From positions 16,343,553 through 16,407,552 of the forward strand of contig NW_025336598.1 of NCBI RefSeq assembly GCF_004798865.1: 64,000 nt of DNA. The letters run 5' to 3'. This document shows, piece by piece, positions 36,261 through 47,786 of this stretch (position 1 is the first letter of the stretch; each line of letters opens with the position of its first letter). Source of the DNA: Varanus komodoensis. Its lineage: Eukaryota; Chordata; Lepidosauria; Squamata; Varanidae. A model generated the notes under the pieces. It was not told the origin of the DNA. It saw only the letters and a list, made by a program, of their open reading frames with translations, and searched no databases. The position numbers were made by a program, and so were the translations under genes.

Positions 36261-38711
36261 GCAAATTAAAATATAACATGTTCAAATGGTCACCCATTTG
36301 TGTGCTTTCTACGAGAAACAGAAGAAAGTGGAAGTTTCTCAGGCGAGATAGATTTGGTATAAGGTAAACATGATGCTTTCGTGGATTAACTGTTTTCCCC
36401 ATTTTTTCTCTGTCATCACTACAGACCAATCATTTTATATGTCATCCAAATTGCAGGCAGCTGCACACAGATAAAACAATTCCTCTAACCCCTCTGAGAT
36501 GTAGCCAAAACCTATTGTGCCCATTCATCTTACCCTGGAAGCTAATCACTAACCAATGGATTGAATGTAATCAATCTGCTGATAGCAAAGAGTTTATCTG
36601 ACTCCTCCCATCCCCTTTTTGATAGTCATTGTCTCTAGAATGTGGTAAACAAAGAACCTTATTGGCTTTGCCCAGTTTGATTGGTAGTTTCATACAGGAA
36701 ATACTGAGACTATATTAGACCTGGTTGCATACATTATTGGACTTGCTTCTGGGTATCTGACAATAGAAATATAATTCCAGCTTTAACAGCTCATTACCGC
36801 CATGGTTTGCTACTAAGTTGGGCTGTTATGTCTACAACATTTCCTGGAAAAGTCCATATGGAAGGGATGTGGATGTGTGGGTGGGAGAGAGAGAAAGAGA
36901 CAGCGTCACTCTTCCTCCCAGGGATCATCATAGTCATCTCCATATTGTAGAAGGGGTAATACCCAGAAAAAGCTACTTTTGATGGCAGATGAGAAACACC
37001 AACATGAACTTCCTGGTTCATATCTCAGTCTCTTGTCCCCTGCTAAATCTTTTCATTAGTTTCAGATTAAATTTGAAAATCCATAACAGCAGATTGATGC
37101 TAATTGAATATGCTTGTGATTTCCTTATTGGAGCCCTGAAAGAATTAGACATAAGTCTCTTAATAACTCACTGGGTGGTGACTGTTGTCCCTTTGAGTGA
37201 TTTAAAGGGACTTCTATGTCATGGTCATTAACATTTGTCCTGTTCCTTACAGGACACATGGAATTTCTTAGTGTTCTGGTGTAGGTTTGTTTGATAGATT
37301 CTTTTCATTTGATAAACTAATTTTCGTCATGGACTCTGTGCATCACACATTGGTTCTGGGCCTGCATGGAGCCTGTTGTGGGGAAAATTTCATAGCTGGA
37401 AGAGTTTTGGTGGGAATCCCTCTCCATTGATATGCAAAACTCATGACAACATTTTACATTTAATGCACTAATTATGCATGGACACAATTGTCACATGTCA
37501 CTAATACATTTCATAGCATACTGTCAAATGAGATGACTGTGGGAACTAAGCTTGGGTACTTTTCCTCTTCTCTTCTCTTCTCTTCTCTTCTCTCCCTTTT
37601 TGCTTTTTTATTGTGCAACTAAATGGCAAATTAGAAATCTCCCTATAACTTTTCTGAAAAAGGAAACAAGGAAACAGGCTATAGGAATGGAAGTGACTTT
37701 AGAGCACTCTCTATAACAGCAAATTCTACGATATCCCTCTAACCCTTTTCCATGGCTCCTTCCCACCATCATGGAGTGGCTGTGCAATCACCTGGAAGGA
37801 GCCAAAACTTCTAACATCAACACAGTTATTTTATAGAGTGACACTGGTGGTCAATTCCAAGAAAATTCTGAGTCAAAATATTTTTGCTTTCAATCAAATG
37901 TGTGCCTTCATCGAGATGGTTTTCACCTTTCTTAGTCCCAGCTGGCTTTGAAGTTTGCTGCCCTTAACTGAGGAAAAGAAACACCCGGATATGGGTGCTC
38001 TGTGTGTGTGTGTGGTTTCCAAGAAGAGTGGAGTTGAAAAGAGTGATCCAAGAACAAGGGTGCATGCATAAATTGGAAGCATAGATCATCAAGCAGCTAT
38101 TTAAGGAAAGGGTTGGAGTCATGCCTTGTTCCAAAGAGCATAGATGACTACATGAGTAGGGCTTAATGACACATCTCTGCCCATTGAGCCAGTCTTTTGA
38201 GTCATGGGCAATGTGTATATTAGCATTGACCTGTGTATTTCTTCCTGCTGAATCAGAGACAAGTGTTTAGGGAGGAAATAAACTCAGATGTATTGCATGG
38301 AAAGTGTTTGTGAAGCTTCTTGCCTCAAATTCCATCAACAAGGCTGATGATCCAGCTTAAACAAAAACCAGTAAAGTATAAAACTTTAAAATCTTAAATA
38401 TTTCAGAATACTCATTCAGAATACTCATTCTGAAATTTTGTAAATATTTGAATTCATGTGGAATTTCATGTCTGCTCATTAAAATAAAAGAGCTGTATCA
38501 GTCCATTTGCATTTGTTGATAAGTTATTTAACTTTTTTACCCATTATAGCCCATGGCAGAGAATGCTGATAATGTTCTTCTGTTTAGATCCAAGGCTTGG
38601 GATCAGATTTACTAATATGTAGAATACATCAATGAGACTTACATTAGTCATACCTAACTCTTGTTGAATCTGGTCTCTGCATAGCATGGGAGACCAGCTG
38701 TGGAAGCCTTT
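36261..38711. other. intergenic, no gene seen; (TCTTC)n run and a small tandem repeat
   Basis: After the inferred transcript end there is no exon-like frame. A (TCTTC)n simple repeat lies at 37564-37593 and a 13-bp exact tandem (CAGAATACTCATT) at 38404-38429. Confidence 0.45.
37564..37593. repeat. (TCTTC)n simple repeat
   Basis: About six pentamer units of the CTCTT type. Confidence 0.93.
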
Positions 38712-38751
38712 TTTTACTCCCTTTCCATTTGGTGATGGAAAGGGAGTAAAA
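38712..38751. repeat. perfect 17-bp inverted repeat, 6-nt loop
   Basis: Left arm 38712-38728 (TTTTACTCCCTTTCCAT) and right arm 38735-38751 are exact complements separated by TTGGTG. It lies in a short open frame (38686-38892) that matches nothing I know. No T run follows that would suggest a Pol III terminator. Confidence 0.9.
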
Positions 38752-40103
38752 GAAATGGTCAGAGAACTGTATAAATGTCTTCAGGAAGACAAACAGTCAG
38801 TTGAAATAGGGAAAAAAGAACTACTTGTGATCGAAAGATGTCTGAGTCTCATGTTTACGAATGGAAGACAAAAAACAAGGCATGATAGCTGATCTGTAGC
38901 CTTCTGCAGGAATCATCCTGCAGCCCCTGATGTATTGAGTCCCCAAATCATAACCATAATGGATACAGAGAATGAGATTAATTGGCATATCATGGAAACA
39001 GAGATAATTCCAGATATGCAGATGTGTTTTTGGGAATTGCTGACACAAATACAAATAGCAATAGAGAACAGAGGATGAAGCTATCAAGCATCATATACAT
39101 TCTTAAACTAACAATAGAAAAAATGCTAGATTGTCTTTGACTTTTACGAGTTCTCTAGAAGTTGGGTGCTGTCATGATAGAAAATAGGCCTTCAATTCTC
39201 TTTTCTGGATCTCAGGCTTAGACAACATGAGATATTCAGTTCCATTGTGTACTCCTCCCAAACTTTGTGTTAGTTAGTACACATAATCAGGCTGTAACTC
39301 TGAATGGACAGTGTGGCATAGGAAAAAGCTGCTTAACTCTTTTCCCCCTTTCCACTGTTGTGCTCAAAATATCCCCAAGCTGCCTTTACCACCTCACATT
39401 CCTTCATTAATGAGAAAGCAAATTGGCGGGTGCTTCTGAGTAGATAAAAGGAAGGAAAAGAATCAAGAATTCTTGATTCATCAAAAGAATAAGCAGTTCC
39501 TTCAGCAGTTGATGTTCTGCTCAAAACTTCTAGCAACTCTTTTGTTGGGTCCATAGAGTGATGTGGCGTATTTGAGAGGAAAAAAATTGACTCTAGCATT
39601 TTCCTCTGGAAAGCTAAGCAAATTTGTTGGATAATTTACATCAGAAAAATAGTTTTCATTAGAACATTTTGATTGTTTTAGTAAATTATTGCATGCTTAT
39701 TATACTGGTCTTAGTAAGCAACAGAGCTTTGAAAAAGCAACCCAAGATATTTTCCCCCAGTACACTGCACATATTTCACCTGAAATATTTGGTAGAAAAA
39801 TTAAAGCACAAACAATGTAATTTAAATTGTATATAATGTAGATTACCAAAACTGGGAATATGTGTGAACATTGAATGTACATTCTTTACATTGTTTCAAT
39901 TTAATAAAGGAAAAGGAAACTTTTGAAACAGTAAGATATTTTAGCAGTGAAAAAAAATATATGTTGGCAATCACTTATTTATTTCAACAAAGTTCTCCCA
40001 TGAGGTTGATGGGACAGCTCCAGTTTTGCTACCGTTACTTCTTAGTTCCATTTCATACTCAGATATATAGGTATTTCAATGACATATATGAATGTCCTCA
40101 TAT
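38752..40103. other. intergenic, no gene seen; 20-bp perfect palindrome at 39460
   Basis: A perfect 20-bp palindrome (centre AAGAATTCTT) lies at 39460-39479. No other feature is recognised. Confidence 0.45.
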
Positions 40104-40130
40104 AGTGCTTTAGGAAGAACCTAAAGCACT
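40104..40130. repeat. perfect 11-bp stem hairpin
   Basis: AGTGCTTTAGG (40104-40114), loop AAGAA, CCTAAAGCACT (40120-40130). It is too short for a microRNA precursor. Confidence 0.85.
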
Positions 40131-43100
40131 TCAGTTACAACTTGCAAACTGTCAACAGGCCTAATATTGTAGTTGTGAACTTACTGGCAATTGTTTTCCA
40201 TTTGGGAGAAAAATGTCACTACTTAGCACTATAGTCATGCAGGGTTTTCCCAAGGTTTTCTCTATGCATGAAAACTAACAGCGGCTTTCGAAGAGATCAT
40301 CAAAGCAGGAGATAAATCTTCTCCATCCCTCTGATGACCATCAGCCCTTGAAAAGCAAATACACTCCTATACATATAACCCTGCTTCATGCCTTTTATTC
40401 CACAGTTGTAGAAGGCCATGACAAAGCTATTAGAACAGGCTTTGATTTCTTAGAGAGAGAGGGAGAGAGATTATTAACTTAATAGACTGAAGATAGATAG
40501 ATTGATGCTGCTGATGATACATAGACAGACAGACAGGTGTGTTGACCGGAAAAAAATCTGGACCTTGATTTGGTGATTTAGAAATATTCTGATTTTTCTT
40601 AGACCAGTTTAGAGGCTGCCTGGATCTCAGTTTTGAAAACTGGACACTTCATTCTCGCCATTGACCATCACTGGGACTCAACAAACAAATGCTGTTGTTG
40701 TTGTTTTCTGTCTGACAGAGTTGCCTGCAAATTGCAGGTTTAATGGCCCCTTTTAAGGGGTTATAATCTGACAAATTTCAGACAAACTAGTGCAGGCTAT
40801 GCTAGACAACTTTTGATTTTTCAAAAAGCAAACTGACAATAACTTTTAAATATCATTTCTTGGCAGAACTGGATAAAAATTTCAGGCATTTTTCAGAAAA
40901 GCTTCAGAAAAAGAGGCGTGGCATGGTTTGTGGATGAGCAGCTTTTAGTTTTGAGTGACTGCAAAAAAAGAAACAAAAGGAATGGAGTAACCACCTAATA
41001 TTATTTGTGAGTAATTGCTATGAAAATGGCTGACATAACTTAGCCTTCTTCGGGCACTGGAAATGCTCTTATGACAGCATGCCTTGAAATTTTACAGCTT
41101 AGCTTCTGTATTCTTTCTTGTTCTTTTAGCCTCAATCCAAGTGATTTACAGTTTGGTGAAAAATAAAATCCCTCTTCAGTCATTCAAGGACTGCCTTATG
41201 TTATGGAAAATCAGGTTTCTATATTATGAAGAGAATCTCCATAGACCGAAAGGCTCTCTACTTCAAATATTCATCCTTAACACAAGGAGAGTGCTGAGAA
41301 TCAAGGGACAGAACTCTGATGTTTCCCCAAATGGCAGACAGGCTGAAAATAATGATTTTAAAAGTGGAAGTGAAGTTGTGTCAGAAGGTAAACTGTGCTT
41401 TACTATTGTCTTAAGTGGATGCATGAATGTTCAAGTCCTTGTCTTCTTCAGGCTTTTTAGATCTTAGCATTGCTTTGCTCTTTCAAATGGAGATCCACTG
41501 AACTGCATGGGACCTCTTGAGGGCAGGCTTTTACATTCACAGTGGCTCTAAAATTAGGAGTGAGGGTGCAATGTGCACCAAAAAGAGTATTTTCCTGGTC
41601 AGGTAAGCTTTCAGTTTGGAACAGAAACAAGGAAGAACAAACTTTGAGGTAGTGGAGAGTTTTTAAAAGCTTTAGCTTCACTGATTCTCCCAAACCTATC
41701 TATAATGCTTTACATTTTACTGTACAGGTGTTTAAAGCAGTTCACACATTTGCTTTCAGCAATTATGACTGCAACCCAAAAGGCCTAGCATTTTGTTCTC
41801 ATCTCCATATTGCTTCTTTTTTATTAGTATTTTCACAGTTTGTCCAATGGTTCAAAAAATGTCACAGGCATGCAATATAATCTTTCTCCGTTCGCTTTCT
41901 GATGTTATTGTTGCTGTCACTAATTCATGTATTGCACAGAGGTGGTGATAAACCTTCAGCAGAGTGAATGAGGACATCGCCGGGATGAGGTTGTTATTAC
42001 GGACTGAAAATCAAGTGAAAATGGCAAGGATTTGAACAGATGTAGGGCAGATCATTTCAGAAATGAGCCAAGCCAGAGACTGCAAAACATGTAATGTCAT
42101 GGCACCAGCAGTTCTACAAGTGCAGCTAATTATATATTTGTGCACATCACTTGCACATTAAAAAAATAAAAAAATAAAGCTTGCCAGCCCTGGAAAGCCC
42201 TCCAATGTGCTGCCTGGGCATTTTGAAGGGGGTGTCAGTGGCTGCCAAAATAGAGATTGCCAAAGCCATCTGTCAAGCTGGACTTTGTGATATCCAGGGG
42301 AAAAGGAAGCAGAGTGGGAGAGTCAGAGTGAGAGACACCTAGCCAGTGCCAGTTGCTCCAAAGTGCTCTTCAGACACTCGTGGGGCCACTGGCAGTGGTG
42401 GTGGCAAAATGGCAGCTCCAAACATGAACTTGGATGGTCAGAATGGCTTCTTGCCTTCAGACAAGCAAACCTGCCAGAATCAATCTGAGTGCACATGATA
42501 CAACAGCCAGCACAGGTTGTCCTGTCATGCAAACTCTCTCTCTTGCTTTCTCTGTCTCTCTTGCACTCACACATGCACGCAAACACACACACCAAAGGCA
42601 ACAGCAGTACTTCACACACTCATAAATACAATAGCTTTCCACATGCAGATGCACACGGAAGTACAAGTGTAACACTTTATATGGGAACAAATCCCAGTAC
42701 CCTATTCCCATAAGAAGCCACCACACTTAAACTGTTCCACTGCTTTATCTGCAGCACACAAACACAATCAGGCAAACTGGGTGATCTACATGACATCAGC
42801 AAAAATTTATATCAATATTCAGTTTCTAGGCACCACAGACCAAAATCAACTGAAAAACAAAATGCACACTATCTTTTAATAGGTACAAAAGGGCTGCAGT
42901 TATAGGATGCCTGCTTTTCGATGTAAAATCTTAATTTTAAAAAGATCTTTCAACTGATTTTTTTCTGAAATTTTACTGATAATTAATTTTACCAGATAAT
43001 AATGAGAACAAATGTATCTCCATTTCATGAAGTAAAGATTTCAGGCTTTATCTATCCTGACAGAATGCAAAGCTGTTCTCTCCTGTTTTCTCGTTTTCTC

Positions 43101-43841
43101 AATCTGAGTAGCCACATTTGAAGAGAGACAAAAGTTGTGTGTTTGTGTTCTGGCATCTCTACCTCCCTGATTCCTTTATTCCTCGGTCCTCATGCTTAAA
43201 CCTCTCTTCCTTATCCCAGCTCCCAAATTTTTGTTCCATTCTGAATTCATTCCATTCATTATTTTTAGTCATCACCGCCCTAATTCTCAAAATTTATTTT
43301 TTCTGCAATTGTTTGCCTAGTCAGTTTGTCTTCAGCTTGACCTTATTGGTGTAGGTGGTATCATCTCTCTTCCCTCTAGCATACATCCCCATCAGTTTGG
43401 CCTTAGTTTTATAAATTAAACTCTATTCTGAAGCCAGTTTTGCATTCGCTTTTATTTTTAGTACTCTGGGAGTGTCATCAGATTATTAATGTTAGTATTA
43501 GTATTACCATGATTATCCTAAATCATCTTTCTCCTTGCATTTTCCTTTGTGGTGCACGTGGGTCTTAGTATTATTATTATTTTTTGCTAAATGCATGTTG
43601 TGTCGATAATTTTATTCAACACAGACATGCATTACTGTAATCAAAGTATTATTCTATAATGAATTGGTATCTTACAGAGAGAGAGGATTTGTTTTATGTT
43701 TTGTTTTGCTATTTTTGTACAACATCATATCTGATTTCATTCCAAGTTCCAATCCACCATTCCTCATCTTCATAACCCTAACCCATCCCCTCTGATCCTT
43801 CCACTATTTGTAGAATTAGTTTTTACTGGTCATTGTCTTCT

Positions 43842-43844
<3 letters not shown>
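40131..43844. other. intergenic, no gene seen
   Basis: The open frame at 41084-41467 begins with TTG rather than ATG and matches no family. It has a hydrophobic N-terminal stretch by chance composition. About 41930-42140 is repeat-free with homeodomain-type sites (TTATTACG, GCTAATTATA). Nothing firm. Confidence 0.4.

Positions 43845-43891
<47 letters not shown>
43845..43891. repeat. (AG)n microsatellite
   Basis: About 23 uninterrupted AG units. Confidence 0.97.
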
Positions 43892-43895
<4 letters not shown>

Positions 43896-46800
43896 AAAGT
43901 TTGAATTCTATGTTCTTTTAGTAGCATGCAAGTGTCAACAATTTATTCAGGGGGGTCCTGTAGGCATTGTTGTTTCACTCAGTTGCTTTTCGGTGCCTTG
44001 TCTTTATTAGCTTTCTTGTGTGTGTGTGAATTTTATTTTGCATGGACATGAATCTGCATACAAACCAGCTGTGAGTAACTGAATGTGCACAAGTACTTGA
44101 ATCTTTTCTCAGTGTGTACTGCACCCACACAGAAACCTATGAAATGCCCCACACATATTTGTCTTAAATTTAGCAGGGTTCAATCCCCTCATCAAGGGCT
44201 AGAAGACCTGCAAATTTCATGCTGTTCAACCAAGTTCAAAAAGTATAGCTATTTGTGTATTTCCCATGCTAGTCAGTAGGAGGTATGAAGCTTCAGCTTT
44301 CCAAATGTGAACTTAAGTCAAACCAGGTAGCCAACAAATTGGTCAGAGTCAAATCAGGCTGTTTTCCTCACTGGGATCCAAACTAATTCTTCTGGTTGCT
44401 GCATGCTGCTAATTTCTACAGCACCCACTGTCTACAGCCATGGAGCCAAAGCAGCAGATCCCTGCAACCCCAAGTGGGATTTCAAACTCAGTTTGAGCTA
44501 GTAAAGCAGGAGGTATCCAAGGTGGGAAGAAAGGAAGAGGTATTAGTAGCAGAAAGATGGAGAGATTGGAGGATTGGAAGACACAAAGGTAGCAAGAGGT
44601 AATGATGAACAATCTATGTATGAATTGGCCACTTGTTCTTTTCTGATGCAAGTCAGGAAGAACATTGTAGATTTGAGTATGAGCCTGTGTGTGTTAACAC
44701 ATCTCTTCTGAGTGGATGCTGTCTCCACATAATTATTTTTGAAGTGATACTGTTCTGCTCCCCTCCTGCCCAAGGGCTGAGATTGAGATGTCCTGAGGAA
44801 GCTTTAATGGTATAACCCCACCCCGCTGTGTGGAGCTTCAATGAACTTCGCAAGAACCCTTCAGGTTTATCAGCTCAGTGGCACTGCTTTAATGAGCCGC
44901 TTCAATCAAATTCTTACATTTAGGTTGTGCTAACTGTGACACAAAAGGCCTGACCTTATTTGTGTTTATTCTGTCTTTTATCTTCATTCTGTTCTAAGAC
45001 TTGTTTACCCGTCTACGTCTCTGAGAATGATTAAAGTGAGATGAAATGAATTTCTCAAAGCACAGGGAGTGGTGCAAAGGAAGAAAAAATGAGTAGTTTA
45101 TATGCACCCTATTACCTGAACTTCATCTTTACCCTCTTGTTTGCTGGAATATGTAAATGTTAGGCCTTTAAGATGGGTGACCTAAGCCGAAGTAATTTGT
45201 GTATTTTATCAAGTCTCCTACGGAAGTGTGCAGAATACGCTTATTGGTTTGTATATGCACTGAATTCCCAGATCACAATACTCAGCTCAACAAAATACAA
45301 ATCCATGGTGTGAATCTTTATATTTATAGCACCCTAGTGGATTCTGCTAGGTTGTACATGGGCTCTTTGCAGCAGGGATAAGGTGCTCCGCAGCAAGAGG
45401 GAAAATTTTCTTATAGTCTTGGAATTACGATTCAAGTAACCAGGGAAACTGAAGGGGTTGGTCTCACAGACAAGGTAGCTTAGGCCAATGTATGAGAAGA
45501 GAGAAAAAATGATTGAAGCAGTCTTTATTAAACAGTGCAGCTTGATAAACAAACTGCTTAAATGTTTTCTGTTGATCTCAGGTAGAACTGCAAAACCCTT
45601 GAGAAGTTTTTCTAGCCTTATCTTTAGGCTTCCTGTGAAATTCTGCAAGTGCTCAGGTAGTGGATGTCACTGTCTTTTTGCCTGGTCCATCTCTACTCTT
45701 CCCAGACAACTTGTAAAAAGTAAGTGATAGGAATGCCCTGGGAGTCTGTGCTGTGAAGCTAAGAATGAGAATTGCCCATAAAATGTATGGTGATTGTGCT
45801 CTGAGAGTGTTTTACAACAGTTATGTTGCACACTAAAATACCAGGGGTTTGTGTGAGATCTAGTCGAAAAACAGGACACTTGAGAATATGGCCATGCATA
45901 GTCTGAAATGTGTGAGGTTTTGGACTTCCAGAAAAGTTTCTGTTAAGCTCACAAATGCCATCCAAATTTAAAAACTTTGCAGTACAGCAATATCGTTGAT
46001 TTTCCCAATATCTTAAGCTCTACTTTGGATCCTGCCTGTGGGACAATATTGTTCTAGTCAGACTTCTATTCAACAAGGCAAGAAATTCTGTTTTTCTTCT
46101 TTTCAAAGCCCTAGTATGAATTCAAAGCCCTAGTATCAATTCAGGCTTGTTTCCTAGGGATAATTATCTGAAAACTATAATGACTTTCAAACTATAACTT
46201 TAATATTGGCATTGTTTCCATTATTGTTGGTATTGTTTCCATTATTTCTTGCTTATTTTTAAACAATGAATGCTAGAATGTACATTTTTTCTGCTCAAAA
46301 TATAGCTGTGGGGACCTTTCTGAAAAAAATGAATCCCATTCACAGCACCCTAACCCTAACCTGTAAAAGTTTATAATTTGTTATATATTGCAAAGTTTCA
46401 GTAGAAAAAATTATAACATTTTTTTTCTTAAAAATTCCTAACTGTAAACCTAACTCTGACAAAAGTTATCAGTTTTTTAAAGCCCCACTGATTTTTCATT
46501 CAAGAAGAAACCTCCAAATTCTTCCTGAATTTGGTGCTACCTAAAACATGGTGGCAAGAATCACCATGGTTGTTGAAACTCAAGTAGTGTCAGTGGGCTT
46601 ATAAAACGATTAAACTGGGAGAAGACAGAAAAAGAAAGAAAAGAAAAGAAAATGCTAGCATCATTCAACAATCCAGTCAAAGCTAAATAATAAATTGCAG
46701 GGAAGGGATGTAGAAATTAAGATGCATAGGCAAGGGAGGAAGACTGTCTTTTAGAATTAAATGTAATGAGATGGAAAATCAAAGAGGCACAGGGAAGCTA

Positions 46801-47689
46801 TGCAGGGTATGTTGCTGGCAAGAAGTAGATGGAAATCTCTCAGAAGCAATATTGAGCTACTTTTGGAATGGATTGAAAACTAAACTACTGATTCTACTTC
46901 TTTAAAAACGTGTTTTAGTGCAAGTGTATGGACTCCTGATCCAGACTGGGATCAACAACAATAGATTAGGGGACTAAACTTCCCCATTCCTTCCTCAAAC
47001 TAACTCCCTGTGCAGAGCCTAAAACAAACAAACAAACAACAACTATTCCATTGTACAGAGGGTGGGAAGGCTTAGCCCCTTGTGCAGTGTTCCCAAACCA
47101 TTTTGGTGCTCCACATACTAGAGTAAAGAGAGAGATGTCAGACCCAGCTCCATGCAACACTGCTAAGGTAGGGTGTAATCCAGGCCAGAGAAGGTGGACT
47201 TTGTTCCATAAAAAGAAGTAGAAGAGAAAACAATGTTGTCTGTGGATTGAAAGTTGTTATGAATGGGATATTATGGTAAATTTAACACTGGAATATATAT
47301 GCAGGTAGCTAGCTGAGAGGAGGCTATGGCCCAGTAGTTGATCCTACCCATGTATACCTTTTTGTTTGTTTATTTTTTGTTTGTTTTGGATGTTTCTTTC
47401 ATCCTTCCCTCCTCAAAACCCATACAAATGATCAGTCTTGCCTGAGGGAGACAGAGCCTGAGGCTCTCAAGTGAGCCTTCTCACTTGGCCATCAGTATCA
47501 TGGTGCCAAGTTGTAAGCATAGGCAACCTACACAACTGATGCAAAGTATTGTAAAATGACAGGGTTGGCTCCTGGCTAAACCTGGTTGTGTGTCATTCAC
47601 ACTGTGATCATTTGGACTCCAATGAAATTGTATCTAAGTCCATTTAGCTGATGCAAATTCAGCTAACATTGCCTGGATCTACTTGATGC
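43892..47689. other. intergenic, no gene seen; two adjacent small tandem duplications
   Basis: TTCAAAGCCCTAGTAT(G/C)AA is tandemly repeated at 46102-46139. TTGG(C/T)ATTGTTTCCATTATT is tandemly repeated at 46206-46246. CCCTAACCCTAACC at about 46349-46362 is two telomere-like units only. Confidence 0.4.
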
Positions 47690-47786
47690 CTTCCAGATAT
47701 TTTAGATGACAATTCCCAGCATTCCTGATCATTGGCCATGCCAGCTGAGACTGTGGGGAGCCAGAACCCAAAATATCTGGAGGAAA
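47690..47786. repeat. short palindromic repeat, copy 4
   Basis: Arms TCCAGATATTTT (47692-47703) and AAAATATCTGGA (47770-47781) are exact complements. The core has TTCCCAGCATTCCTGATCAT, then TGGCCATGCCAGCTGAGACT. It is the same family as 31616-31747. Confidence 0.7.

Noticed and set aside
38686-38892. 68-codon open frame, ATG start
   Set aside because: It spans the 17-bp inverted repeat and matches no protein I know.
41084-41467. 127-codon open frame with a hydrophobic, signal-peptide-like start
   Set aside because: It begins with TTG rather than ATG, is AT-rich, matches no family and has no splice or promoter context. The hydrophobicity is what T-rich codons give by chance.
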